NCBI GenBank assembly: GCA_965205405.1
Contig: OZ242169.1
Coordinates: forward strand, 868,001-932,000
DNA: 64,000 bases
Origin: JAAXHV01 sp965205405
Lineage (GTDB): Bacteria > Pseudomonadota > Gammaproteobacteria > Eutrophobiales > Eutrophobiaceae
Direction of reading: 5' to 3'
The notes beneath the pieces are model-generated. The model ran no database searches and had not been told where the DNA came from. It worked only from the letters and a program-made list of their open reading frames with translations. How positions within the stretch are numbered: position 1 is the first letter of the stretch; each line of letters starts with the position of its first letter. A program made the translations under genes and the position numbers. Shown here piece by piece: positions 1 to 7,014 of the stretch.

Positions 1-730
1 CGCCACCCGGGAAGCGGCTGCCACGGCCGGCGTCGCATTACCGGAATTTGATGAATTCTGGCAGGGACGGCAAATCACGGTACAGGACCAGACGCCGGAT
101 CGCATCTTTACACTGGAGAAATTTCGTGCAGACCTGACGGCTAACCCGTTGCGCACGCCGTCCGGCAGAATTGAACTGTATTCGGAAAAGATTGCCGGGT
201 TCAACTACGATGATTGCGCGGGCCACCCCAAATGGTATGACGTTCAGGAGTGGCTGGGCGCCGAGCGGACGGAAAACTATCCCCTGCACCTGATCTCCAA
301 CCAACCGAAAACAAGACTGCATAGCCAATACGATCATGGTATTACCAGTCGTAACGCCAAGATCAAGGACAGGGCGCCGGCCAGGATGAACCCACTCGAT
401 GCCGCAAAACGGAATATCACACACGGCGATGTCATCAGGCTGTCTAATGATCGCGGCGCTTGTCTGGCCGGTGTCATCATTACTGAACATATTCGCCCGG
501 GCGTTATCGAACTGGAAACCGGCGCCTGGTATGACCCGCGGGACCCTGCCGACCCCATGACACTTGAAGTACATGGCAATCCCAATGTTTTGACTCGTGA
601 TGTCGGCACATCAAAACTGGCGCAGGGACCGGCCGCGCATAGTTGTCTGGTTGAAGTTGAGAAATATGACGGTGAATTACCTGCAATCCGGGTATTTTCG
701 CAACCACCGATAGCTGATAATAAGGAATAA
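1..730 (+). CDS. Molybdopterin S/N-oxide reductase, C-terminal part (BisC/TorA type)
   Basis: The reading frame is open from the left edge (frame beginning at base 2), so only about the last 243 residues are present. They match the C-terminal part of the DMSO-reductase family that binds the molybdopterin guanine dinucleotide cofactor and reduces biotin sulfoxide, TMAO or DMSO. Seen: RTPSGRIELYSE, LHSQYDHG, GDVIRLSNDRGACLAG, a GAWYDP segment and the closing TRDVGTSKLAQGP stretch, in the family's usual order. Family knowledge places the Mo-ligating serine and any signal peptide upstream, outside the window, so substrate and location (cytoplasmic BisC or periplasmic TorA) cannot be settled. The next gene is a thiolase 99 bases on, beyond a hairpin, so the two are probably separate units. 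Confidence 0.88.
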   Translation, partial: ATREAAATAGVALPEFDEFWQGRQITVQDQTPDRIFTLEKFRADLTANPLRTPSGRIELYSEKIAGFNYDDCAGHPKWYDVQEWLGAERTENYPLHLISNQPKTRLHSQYDHGITSRNAKIKDRAPARMNPLDAAKRNITHGDVIRLSNDRGACLAGVIITEHIRPGVIELETGAWYDPRDPADPMTLEVHGNPNVLTRDVGTSKLAQGPAAHSCLVEVEKYDGELPAIRVFSQPPIADNKE

Positions 731-743
731 ATTTTAACTGGAT

Positions 744-787
744 TCCGGGCCTGCCCCGGTATGTTGCAAGCCGGGGTCAAGCCCGGA
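744..787. repeat. Nested GC-rich stem-loop between two genes
   Basis: Two nested inverted arms are visible: TCCGGGC (744-750) with GCCCGGA (781-787), and CCCCGG (754-759) with CCGGGG (771-776). The stem lies 13 bases past the reductase stop. No T-run follows, so it is not a classic intrinsic terminator, though it may protect the mRNA 3' end. It resembles short palindromic intergenic repeats of proteobacteria. Confidence 0.55.
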
Positions 788-829
788 GTGACGTGACTTT
801 ATATCCCTCGTTTATTAAGGTGTTTGTGT

Positions 830-2014
830 ATGAATGAATCAATTATTATCGCCGGCATGGCGCGTACCCCCCAGGGCGGGTTACAGGGAGACCTGTCAAG
901 CGTGCCTGCCCCGCAGTTGGGCGCCATTGCCGTCAAGGCCGCATTGGCAAGAGCAAATATAAATCCGGCAGAGGTGGATGAGACCATCATGGGCTGTGTG
1001 CTGCCGGCAGGTCTGCGCCAGGCCCCGGCGCGTCAGGCATCCATCGGCGCCGGCATACCGGTCAACACGGGCTGCACGACCGTCAATAAGATGTGCGGCT
1101 CGGCCATGAAGGCAGTGATGCTGGGTTTTGACGCCATCCGGGCAGGCTCCGCGAACTGTATTGTCGCGGGAGGGATGGAGAGCATGAGTAATGCGCCATA
1201 CCTGGTACTCAAAGCCCGTAGCGGTCTGCGCCTGGGACATGGGGAGATAGTGGATCACATGTTTTTTGACGGCCTGGAAGACGCGTATGACCAGGGCAGG
1301 TTAATGGGGTCGTTCGCGGAAGACTGCGCGAGCAAATACAGTTTTTCCCGGGAGATGCAGGATGCCTATGCCATTGAGTCGCTGATGCGCGCACAACGCG
1401 CCATCAGGGAAGGAAAATTCAAAGATGAAATCGTCCCGGTCGTGGTTAAAACACGTAAAGGTGAATTCACCGTGGACACCGATGAGCAGCCGGACAAGGC
1501 TAATTTACAAAAAATCCCCACGCTGAGACCCGCGTTCGCCAAAGACGGCACTGTGACACCGGCCAATTCCAGTTCCATCTCCGACGGTGCAGCAGCGCTG
1601 GTATTGCTCAGTGAGAATGACGCGGAGTCCCGCGGCTTAAAACCACTGGCGTTGCTGCATGCTCACTCAAGCCATGCCCAGGAACCGGGCTGGTTTACCA
1701 CCGCGCCGGTTGGGGCGATAAAAAAAGTGTTGGAAAAAACCGGCTGGTCGGTGGCTGACGTGGACCTGTTTGAAGTGAATGAAGCCTTTGCCGTCGTCGC
1801 CATGGCCGCCATGCATGATTTGCAGATACCCCACGACAAGCTGAACGTGAACGGCGGCGCCTGCGCCCTGGGGCACCCCATCGGCGCCTCGGGCGCCCGG
1901 ATTATGGTGACATTAATCGCCGCCCTGAAAGACCGCGGATTAAAACGCGGCGTAGCCAGCTTGTGTATCGGCGGGGGCGAAGCGACGGCGGTTGCCCTGG
2001 AACTGATTCCGTAG
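830..2014 (+). CDS. Thiolase (acetyl-CoA C-acyltransferase)
   Basis: A 394-residue thiolase, the normal family length. It cleaves 3-ketoacyl-CoA to acetyl-CoA plus a shortened acyl-CoA, or condenses two acetyl-CoA. The nucleophilic cysteine is Cys89 (NKMCGSAMKAV). The histidine motif is GGACALGHPIGASG near residue 350, and the second catalytic cysteine is in SLCIGGGEA near residue 380. I chose the ATG at 830 because AAGG lies 9 bases upstream; a TTG two codons earlier is possible but less likely. Substrate range cannot be read from the sequence. It could serve the fatty-acid genes at 3.8-8.6 kb, or finish 3-oxoadipyl-CoA made by the hydroquinone genes far downstream. A perfect palindrome starts 3 bases after the stop. 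Confidence 0.93.
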   Translation: MNESIIIAGMARTPQGGLQGDLSSVPAPQLGAIAVKAALARANINPAEVDETIMGCVLPAGLRQAPARQASIGAGIPVNTGCTTVNKMCGSAMKAVMLGFDAIRAGSANCIVAGGMESMSNAPYLVLKARSGLRLGHGEIVDHMFFDGLEDAYDQGRLMGSFAEDCASKYSFSREMQDAYAIESLMRAQRAIREGKFKDEIVPVVVKTRKGEFTVDTDEQPDKANLQKIPTLRPAFAKDGTVTPANSSSISDGAAALVLLSENDAESRGLKPLALLHAHSSHAQEPGWFTTAPVGAIKKVLEKTGWSVADVDLFEVNEAFAVVAMAAMHDLQIPHDKLNVNGGACALGHPIGASGARIMVTLIAALKDRGLKRGVASLCIGGGEATAVALELIP

Positions 2015-2017
2015 AAA

Positions 2018-2042
2018 GGGGACGGATTTCAAATCCGTCCCC
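2018..2042. repeat. Perfect palindrome GGGGACGGATTT-c-AAATCCGTCCCC
   Basis: Two 12-base arms around a single C start 3 bases after the thiolase stop. The ends (GGGGAC...GTCCCC) match those of the palindromes at 10598-10686 and 13021-13057, so I place it in the same broad class. It could act as a 3'-end hairpin for the thiolase mRNA, but no T-run follows. Confidence 0.6.
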
Positions 2043-2132
2043 ACATTAATGCATCTGTGTAATATTTGATGTATGCCTTCCTGGCATACACCCTACGGGC
2101 GTCCTTCGGACGTCCAAATCCACTCCTGGCGG

Positions 2133-2214
2133 ATTTGTGGGGTCAGAGTAAAAATACACGCAGGTTAGCAGATGGTGCAGGGTCATTCCGTATTTTTACT
2201 CTGACCCCAAATAT
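2133..2214. repeat. GGGGTCAGAGTAAAAATA inverted repeat, copy 1
   Basis: The left arm (2133-2157) and right arm (2190-2214) are near-perfect inverted copies containing GGGGTCAGAGTAAAAATAC, separated by about 32 bases. The segment just before it (about 2083-2132) adds two small hairpins, CGTCC-ttc-GGACG and AAATCC...GGATTT, so the full unit may span about 130 bases. The transporter gene on the minus strand reads into this repeat: its last residues (IWGQSKNTE) and its stop are repeat sequence. Other copies lie at 18624-18708 and 20013-20097. Confidence 0.85.
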
Positions 2215-3100
2215 TGATCTGCGGATTGAAATGCTGCAACAGCAACCCTGCAACGATCAGCACTAATCCCATAATCGTTGTTACGGCAATTACTTCGCCG
2301 AGAATCCGGCTTATGAAGATGAGTGAGATAAACGGTGAGAGGAAAATGAGCGTGCTGACTTTTGCCGTGGCCTCCGACAAGCGCAATGCGGTAAGCCAGA
2401 GGATATAGGTAAAGCCCATTTCAAACAGCCCCACGTAAACACCGGCGAGGATACCGTTCATCCCCAGAGGAAACAGGTCGGAACTGAGCCAGCAGGCAAC
2501 CGCAATGAATGGGATGCTGAACAGGAAACTGACGAACAGTCCAAGCACTGGGTCGATACTGTCCCTGGTCTTGAACAGCCAGTAAAACGCCCAGATCACC
2601 GTGCTGCCGAGGGCCAGGAAAATCCCCGTTGTGTTTAATTCCCCCGTCGGAAACTGCCCGCCGCTGAAACAGATGACACACACGCCGGAATAACAGATAA
2701 CCGTAGCCATGTAATCAAAGCGGGTGATCCGGTGTTTCAGGATCGGCGCGGACAGCAGCATCAGCGTGATTGCCCAGGTATAGTTCAATGCCTGTGCCAC
2801 TTGCGCCGGCAACAGGTCATAGGCCTTGAACAGGATCAGGTAATAACAAAACGGGTTCAATATCCCCAGACATCCCAGCCGAAAATAATCCCGCGTACCC
2901 GTGTGGGCCAGCAGAGTTATCCTGCCCGTCACCAGTACAATCAGCAGCAGACACAAGGTCGCCGTCACGCTTGCAACCAATAATAACTGGAACACGTCCA
3001 GGTGACGCAGGGAAATCTTGAATGCGGTCGCAACCGTAGACCACAGCAACACCGCGCTCAGAGCGAACAGATACGCTTTATGTTGACGGGTCAGGGTCAT
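2183..3100 (-). CDS. EamA/DMT-family transporter
   Basis: A 305-residue, very hydrophobic protein with about ten predicted membrane helices in two repeated halves, typical of the drug/metabolite (EamA) exporters of the inner membrane. Seen: LFALSAVLLWSTVATAFKIS at the N-terminus and a second-half LGSTVIWAFYWLFKTRD segment. Substrates of such proteins are usually metabolites or amino acids and cannot be predicted here. The final residues, IWGQSKNTE plus the stop, come from the inverted repeat at 2133-2214. The original C-terminus was therefore probably replaced when the repeat arrived, at a place in the cytoplasmic tail where it does no obvious harm. The gene diverges from the toxin-antitoxin pair. 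Confidence 0.88.
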   Translation of the reverse strand: MTLTRQHKAYLFALSAVLLWSTVATAFKISLRHLDVFQLLLVASVTATLCLLLIVLVTGRITLLAHTGTRDYFRLGCLGILNPFCYYLILFKAYDLLPAQVAQALNYTWAITLMLLSAPILKHRITRFDYMATVICYSGVCVICFSGGQFPTGELNTTGIFLALGSTVIWAFYWLFKTRDSIDPVLGLFVSFLFSIPFIAVACWLSSDLFPLGMNGILAGVYVGLFEMGFTYILWLTALRLSEATAKVSTLIFLSPFISLIFISRILGEVIAVTTIMGLVLIVAGLLLQHFNPQINIWGQSKNTE

Positions 3101-3146
3101 TGAACTCCATGCACGGATTAATCAGGTAAAGTTAAATTGATAGAAC

Positions 3147-3187
3147 ATATCGAATGATTCGTTTATACTGAACGAAATGAATGATAT
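3147..3187. promoter_or_regulatory. Imperfect palindrome in the toxin-antitoxin promoter
   Basis: A 41-base imperfect inverted repeat (outer ATATC/GATAT, inner ATTCGTT/AACGAAAT) surrounds a TATACT that fits a -10 element (3164-3169), just upstream of the antitoxin start. Phd/YefM-type antitoxins, alone or with toxin, normally repress their own promoter through such palindromes, so this is the likely operator. That role is inferred. Confidence 0.5.
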
Positions 3188-3198
3188 GAGGTGTTGAC

Positions 3199-3459
3199 AT
3201 GAAAGCAGTAACCGCAAATGAAGCGAAAACCCAGTTTGGCGATATGCTGATGAGCGTACAACGGGCGCCTGTTCAAATCAACAAAAACGGTAAACCGGTT
3301 GCCGTGATGGTATCAATGGACGATTACGAACAGATGGAAGACCTGAAAATACAGATGCTGAAAGAACGGGTACAACGCGCAAAAACAGAGATTGAAGCCG
3401 GGGCAACAACTGAGGGTGACGCTTTTTTCGATGAACTGTTAGCGAAAAATAACGAATAG
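3199..3459 (+). CDS. Type II antitoxin, Phd/YefM family
   Basis: An 86-residue protein of the Phd/YefM antitoxin family. Seen: the N-terminal MKAVTANEAKTQFGDML, which forms the DNA-binding part in this family, the INKNGKPVAVMVSMDDYE core, and a charged C-terminal helix (residues about 50-86) that would wrap the toxin. GAGGTG lies just upstream of the ATG. The toxin gene begins one base after the stop, the usual coupled arrangement. It should neutralise the toxin and repress the promoter at 3147-3187. Confidence 0.92.
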   Translation: MKAVTANEAKTQFGDMLMSVQRAPVQINKNGKPVAVMVSMDDYEQMEDLKIQMLKERVQRAKTEIEAGATTEGDAFFDELLAKNNE

Positions 3460-3460
3460 T

Positions 3461-3769
3461 ATGGGTGCGTACCGTCTCACCACGGATGCCGGACGGGATT
3501 TATCTGCGATACGCGAATTTACCAGAAGTCGGTGGGGAAATGAACAATCAAGAAAATACCTTGTTGAATTACGCAAAACCCTCACCGTGCTATCTGATAA
3601 TCCGCTGATAGGGACCCGCCGGAGTGATATTGAAGAAGGCATTTACAGTTTTCCCCATGCAAGTCATGTTATCTATTACTTGCTCGAGAAAAAGCATCTT
3701 ATCGTGACAGGCATTTTACACAGCAGCATGGTGCCGAAAAATCATTTGAAAGATCGAACGCTGATATAA
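3461..3769 (+). CDS. Type II toxin, ParE/RelE superfamily
   Basis: A 102-residue protein whose size and pattern fit ParE-like toxins: AGRDLSAIREFTRSRWG helix region, a central LSDNPLIGTRRSDI segment and the closing strands VIYYLLEKKHLIVTGILH. ParE proteins inhibit DNA gyrase, while RelE relatives cut mRNA on the ribosome. The sequence resembles ParE more, but the target is not proven. It is immediately downstream of its antitoxin. The 3' end converges on the SDR gene with 4 bases between the stops. A single pair like this is probably a chromosomal stabilising module. Confidence 0.88.
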   Translation: MGAYRLTTDAGRDLSAIREFTRSRWGNEQSRKYLVELRKTLTVLSDNPLIGTRRSDIEEGIYSFPHASHVIYYLLEKKHLIVTGILHSSMVPKNHLKDRTLI

Positions 3770-3773
3770 CGGG

Positions 3774-4538
3774 TCAGCGCGGCGGCATTCTGATGCCGCC
3801 GTCAATACGGATACATTCCGCGTTGATATAGTCGTTTTCAATAATGAATACGGCGAGGCGGGCAACCTCGTCGGGACTACCCAGGCGTTTCGGGTAGAGA
3901 ACGGAAGCCTCCAGCGACTGGATGACCTTTTCACCCAGACTGTCGACTATGGGGGTATGCATAATACCCGGCGCAATGGTATTCACCCTGATGCCCAGAC
4001 CTGCCAGATCCCTGGCAATCGGGACCGTCATGCCGGCTATCCCGCCTTTGCTGGCACTGTATGCCGCCTGGCCGATTTGACCTTCAAAAGCGGAAACGGA
4101 CGCGGTGTTGATGATTACGCCGCGCCCGCCATGCTCATCGAACGGCTCGTTTTCAGCCATTTGAGCGGCGGCCAGGCGCAGGACGTTGAAGGTGCCGATC
4201 AGGTTGACCCGGATAACCTTGTTGTATAAATCCAGTGGATGCGGGCCGGCCTTGCCGAGGGTTCGGGCAGCCACTGCAATACCGGCAAAGTTGCAGCATA
4301 TATGCAGCGCCCCGAACCTGGCTACCGTGTTGCCGATGGCAGCGCCCACTGTGTCCTCATCCGCCACGTCTACGCGCTGGAACAGAACCCGGTCATGCCC
4401 GGCGATCCCGGTATCCTGAATCTCATTCAAGTCGAACGTAGCGACGTTAGCACCCGCATCAAGAAGCCGTCTTACCGTTGCCAGACCCAATCCGGATGCG
4501 GCGCCGGTGACTACCGCTGTTTTGCCTGAAATATCCAC
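3774..4538 (-). CDS. SDR dehydrogenase, 3-hydroxyacyl-CoA dehydrogenase type 2 (HSD10-like)
   Basis: A 254-residue short-chain dehydrogenase. Seen: the NAD-binding TGAASGLG near the N-terminus, NFAG, the catalytic serine in NTASVSAFEGQIGQ, YSASK (Tyr-x-x-x-Lys) and the C-terminal RIDGGIRMPPR. The FEGQIGQAAYSASKGG segment and the MPPR end are hallmarks of the HSD10/type-2 3-hydroxyacyl-CoA dehydrogenase group, which oxidises 3-hydroxy (often 2-methyl-branched) acyl-CoA with NAD. The frame stays open to 4679, but I chose the GTG at 4538 because GGAG lies 6 bases before it and the protein then starts just before the first strand, as in relatives. It sits next to a hydratase homologue, a racemase and an acyl-CoA ligase, which supports a beta-oxidation role. 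Confidence 0.88.
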   Translation of the reverse strand: MDISGKTAVVTGAASGLGLATVRRLLDAGANVATFDLNEIQDTGIAGHDRVLFQRVDVADEDTVGAAIGNTVARFGALHICCNFAGIAVAARTLGKAGPHPLDLYNKVIRVNLIGTFNVLRLAAAQMAENEPFDEHGGRGVIINTASVSAFEGQIGQAAYSASKGGIAGMTVPIARDLAGLGIRVNTIAPGIMHTPIVDSLGEKVIQSLEASVLYPKRLGSPDEVARLAVFIIENDYINAECIRIDGGIRMPPR

Positions 4539-4691
4539 ACTGAACTCCAGAAAACAATACTGGCGGCAGTGTACCAGTTGTTGCCAGCGGCGGACAATTC
4601 GGTTTACCCTTATCCCCATACGCTGACGAGAGATATTCGAGAGTTTACATTTGTGCTGGCCGAAGAGACACGCACACATCTCATTTGCGCT

Positions 4692-4704
4692 TATAGTAAA
4701 CTAT
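4692..4704. promoter_or_regulatory. Operator-like palindrome TATAGTAAACTAT, copy 1
   Basis: The 13 bases match the first 13 of the 14-base palindrome at 6879-6892 exactly. The site lies 29 bases before the hydratase start. The shared word in front of neighbouring acyl-CoA genes suggests a common regulator, not identified in the window. Confidence 0.4.
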
Positions 4705-4732
4705 GAATATCACTCATTGAGGAGAAACCGAT

Positions 4733-5536
4733 ATGGCTACGACCGCACGAGCGCTTGTTGAAGAACCAATCCTGCTGATCGGGATTAGCGCCGGCATTGC
4801 GACCCTGACCTTGAACCGGCCACATCAATACAATGCCTTGTCCGAAGATATGTTGACCGCACTAAAGGACGCACTCGATGGATTCGCAGAAGACGAAACG
4901 GTACGTGTTGTGGTCCTGGCGGCAAACGGCAAGGCATTTTGTGCCGGGCACGACCTCAAGGAAATGCGTTCCAGCGAGGATCGGCCATTTCACCGGGCAC
5001 TGTTTGACCGCTGCGGTGCGGTGATGCAAACCATCAATAATCTGCCGCAACCTGTCATCGCAAAGGTGCAGGGCATTGCCACTGCCGCGGGGTGCCAGTT
5101 GGTGGCGCAGTGCGATCTGGCGGTCGCCGCGGAAACTGCCCGCTTTGCCGTGTCCGGCATCAACGTGGGCTTGTTCTGCTCCACGCCGGCAGTGCCGTTG
5201 AGCCGCAACATGCACCGCAAGCAGGCCATGCAGATGTTGCTGACCGGCGATTTTATCGATGCAGAGACCGCCAGGGAATTCGGCCTTGTCAATACGGTCA
5301 CGCCTATAGGTGAACTGGACGAGGCAGTAGCATCATTGGCGCAGAAAATTGTCGGCAAATCCCCCCTCGCCGTCGGCCTGGGTAAAAATATGTTTTATCA
5401 GCAGGCGAACATGGATTTGAGTGCGGCCTATCAGTTTGCCGGCGAGCGCATGACCTGCAACATGGACAGCGAGGATGCCCGAGAGGGAATAGACGCCTTT
5501 ATAGAAAAACGTAAGCCGGTCTGGAAAGGCAGGTGA
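4733..5536 (+). CDS. Enoyl-CoA hydratase/isomerase homologue (ECHDC3-like)
   Basis: A 267-residue crotonase-fold protein with a good ribosome site (TGAGGAG) before the ATG. The CoA-binding loop AFCAGHDLKEM is intact. In ordinary hydratases two glutamates do the water addition. Here the first position reads AAGCQLVAQCD (Gln instead of Glu) and the second region reads NVGLFCSTPAV rather than the usual loop with Glu. The same pattern occurs in the ECHDC3-type branch of the family, whose activity is unclear. The family assignment is secure, but classical enoyl-CoA hydratase activity is doubtful. It diverges from the HSD10-like gene and shares an operator-like palindrome with the racemase/ligase pair. 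Confidence 0.85.
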   Translation: MATTARALVEEPILLIGISAGIATLTLNRPHQYNALSEDMLTALKDALDGFAEDETVRVVVLAANGKAFCAGHDLKEMRSSEDRPFHRALFDRCGAVMQTINNLPQPVIAKVQGIATAAGCQLVAQCDLAVAAETARFAVSGINVGLFCSTPAVPLSRNMHRKQAMQMLLTGDFIDAETAREFGLVNTVTPIGELDEAVASLAQKIVGKSPLAVGLGKNMFYQQANMDLSAAYQFAGERMTCNMDSEDAREGIDAFIEKRKPVWKGR

Positions 5537-5575
5537 TTTTTGCCTGTCGGGCGTCCTAATCAGCTCCGTACGGAT

Positions 5576-6757
5576 TTATGTGTTGATGATGTTCTCTTCG
5601 AGCAGATCGTTGATACGTTCTCGGGTATACCCCCAATCCAGCAATATCTCTTCCGTATGCTGTCCGGGTTCAGCCGGTGGTGACTGTATCTCCGAACGGG
5701 TTCGGCTGAACCGGGGCGCCGGCGCAGGTTGAGAAATTCCATCGATACTTATATACGCATTTCTTGCCTGTGCATGAGGATGTTGAACAGCTTCCGTCAA
5801 CGTGAGTACCGGTGCGAAACAGGAATCAGTGCCGGCGAATGTTTCACACCACTCATCCCGGGTTCTCGTTAAAAATATTTTCTGGAGTCGACCGGCAAAC
5901 TCCGGCCATCGATCCCGGTTGAATTGTTGTGTACGCAAGTCCGGATCAGCTATTTCAAGAATATCCAGCAGCTCCCGGTAAAATCGTCCTTCTATTGCAG
6001 CAACGACCACGTATTGATTATCCTTGGTCTGATAAGTGTTTACAAAATGGGCGCCGCCATCAAGGATGTTACTGCCCCGCTGTTCTTTCCAAATCCCGGC
6101 AGCGAGCATCCCGTAAAAAGTTGTCATCATGGAGGCCGCGCCATCGACCATCGCCGCATCTACTATTTGCCCTTTCCCTGATTTTGCCGCCTCCAGCATG
6201 GCGGCCAGCAACCCTACTGCAAGATACAGGGCGCCCCCACCGAAATCGCCAATCAGATTAAGGGGATAGGCCGGCGCTCCATTTCTTTTCCCGATACAAC
6301 CCAGCACACCGGCGATGCCGATATAGTTGGGATCGTGTCCTGCGGTCTTTGCCAGGGGGCCATCCTGACCCCAGCCGGTCATGCGACCGTAGACCAGCCT
6401 TTGGTTTCGTTGCATGCACTCTTCAGGACCCAGTCCGAGGCGTTCCATTACCCCAGGGCGGAAACCTTCGAATAGTGCATCGGCGCGCCCGCATAACTCA
6501 AGGACAATATCCCTTCCCTGCGGTTTTTTCAGGTCTATGGCAATTGAGCGCCTGCTCCTGTTCATCAGCTTGTAATCGTCTGGTATGGGAACACCCAGAT
6601 CAACCGGACTGACGCGTACTACACGCACAATTTCAGCGCCCATATCCGCCAGTAGCATCCCGGTCAGTTGTGTGGGTCCGATACCGGCAATTTCAATGAG
6701 CTTGTAGCCGGATAAGGGTCCTTTGGCGCCGCGCTTGGATATCTTTTTTTCAGTCAT
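5576..6757 (-). CDS. Family III CoA-transferase fold protein, probable alpha-methylacyl-CoA racemase
   Basis: A 393-residue member of the CaiB/BaiF (family III) group. The segment TAGHDPNYIGIAGVLG carries the His-Asp pair and NLIGDFGGGALYL the Asp that form the acid/base set of alpha-methylacyl-CoA racemase, and the intervening spacing matches. That favours racemisation of 2-methylacyl-CoA (R to S) over CoA transfer, because true transferases use a single aspartyl nucleophile in a different context. Such racemases prepare methyl-branched chains, for example sterol side chains or phytanate-type acids, for beta-oxidation. Together with the HSD10-like dehydrogenase and the two flanking acyl-CoA genes, this suggests branched-chain acyl use. 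It is divergent from the acyl-CoA ligase, with the palindrome at 6879 between them. Confidence 0.85.
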   Translation of the reverse strand: MTEKKISKRGAKGPLSGYKLIEIAGIGPTQLTGMLLADMGAEIVRVVRVSPVDLGVPIPDDYKLMNRSRRSIAIDLKKPQGRDIVLELCGRADALFEGFRPGVMERLGLGPEECMQRNQRLVYGRMTGWGQDGPLAKTAGHDPNYIGIAGVLGCIGKRNGAPAYPLNLIGDFGGGALYLAVGLLAAMLEAAKSGKGQIVDAAMVDGAASMMTTFYGMLAAGIWKEQRGSNILDGGAHFVNTYQTKDNQYVVVAAIEGRFYRELLDILEIADPDLRTQQFNRDRWPEFAGRLQKIFLTRTRDEWCETFAGTDSCFAPVLTLTEAVQHPHAQARNAYISIDGISQPAPAPRFSRTRSEIQSPPAEPGQHTEEILLDWGYTRERINDLLEENIINT

Positions 6758-6878
6758 GGTTTCTGTTCATTAATATAGTCGGTCAATGTTGTGTCGAGTA
6801 TCACCAACAACGATATAACACAACTGGTATGTCGGCTATGATAAAAGATATGTACAAAGGCAGCTATGCCCTTTTTTC

Positions 6879-6892
6879 TATAGTAAACTATA
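6879..6892. promoter_or_regulatory. Operator-like palindrome TATAGTAAACTATA, copy 2
   Basis: TATAGT and ACTATA form perfect inverted arms around AA. It lies in the 257-base gap between the divergent racemase and ligase genes and repeats the word at 4692-4704. The shorter word GTAAACTATAG also occurs at 27740 beside the LiuR palindrome. Probably a regulator site; the regulator is unknown. Confidence 0.45.
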
Positions 6893-7014
6893 CCCCTTAC
6901 CGACTCGCTGATTTAACTATACCGGACTGAAATGAAACAGACTTTATGGAGTCCCGGGCCGGTCCGGAAAGGCAACTGACTTGATCTTTTGATGGCATGT
7001 AAAGCAATCAAACC

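Noticed and set aside
38..780. Minus-strand open frames opposite the molybdoenzyme gene
   Set aside because: They are shadows of a clearly conserved plus-strand protein and show no motif or ribosome site.
2066..2266. A 66-codon open frame across the first GGGGTCAG repeat
   Set aside because: It lies wholly in repeat DNA and the end of the DMT exporter, has no ribosome site and no recognisable protein pattern.
4539..4679. Long N-terminal extension of the SDR dehydrogenase
   Set aside because: The extra 47 residues match nothing in the family and the GTG at 4538 has a good Shine-Dalgarno.
5576..6757. Formyl-CoA or carnitine CoA-transferase call
   Set aside because: The GHDPNYIG and GDFGGG segments carry the racemase His-Asp/Asp set, which fits methylacyl-CoA racemase better.
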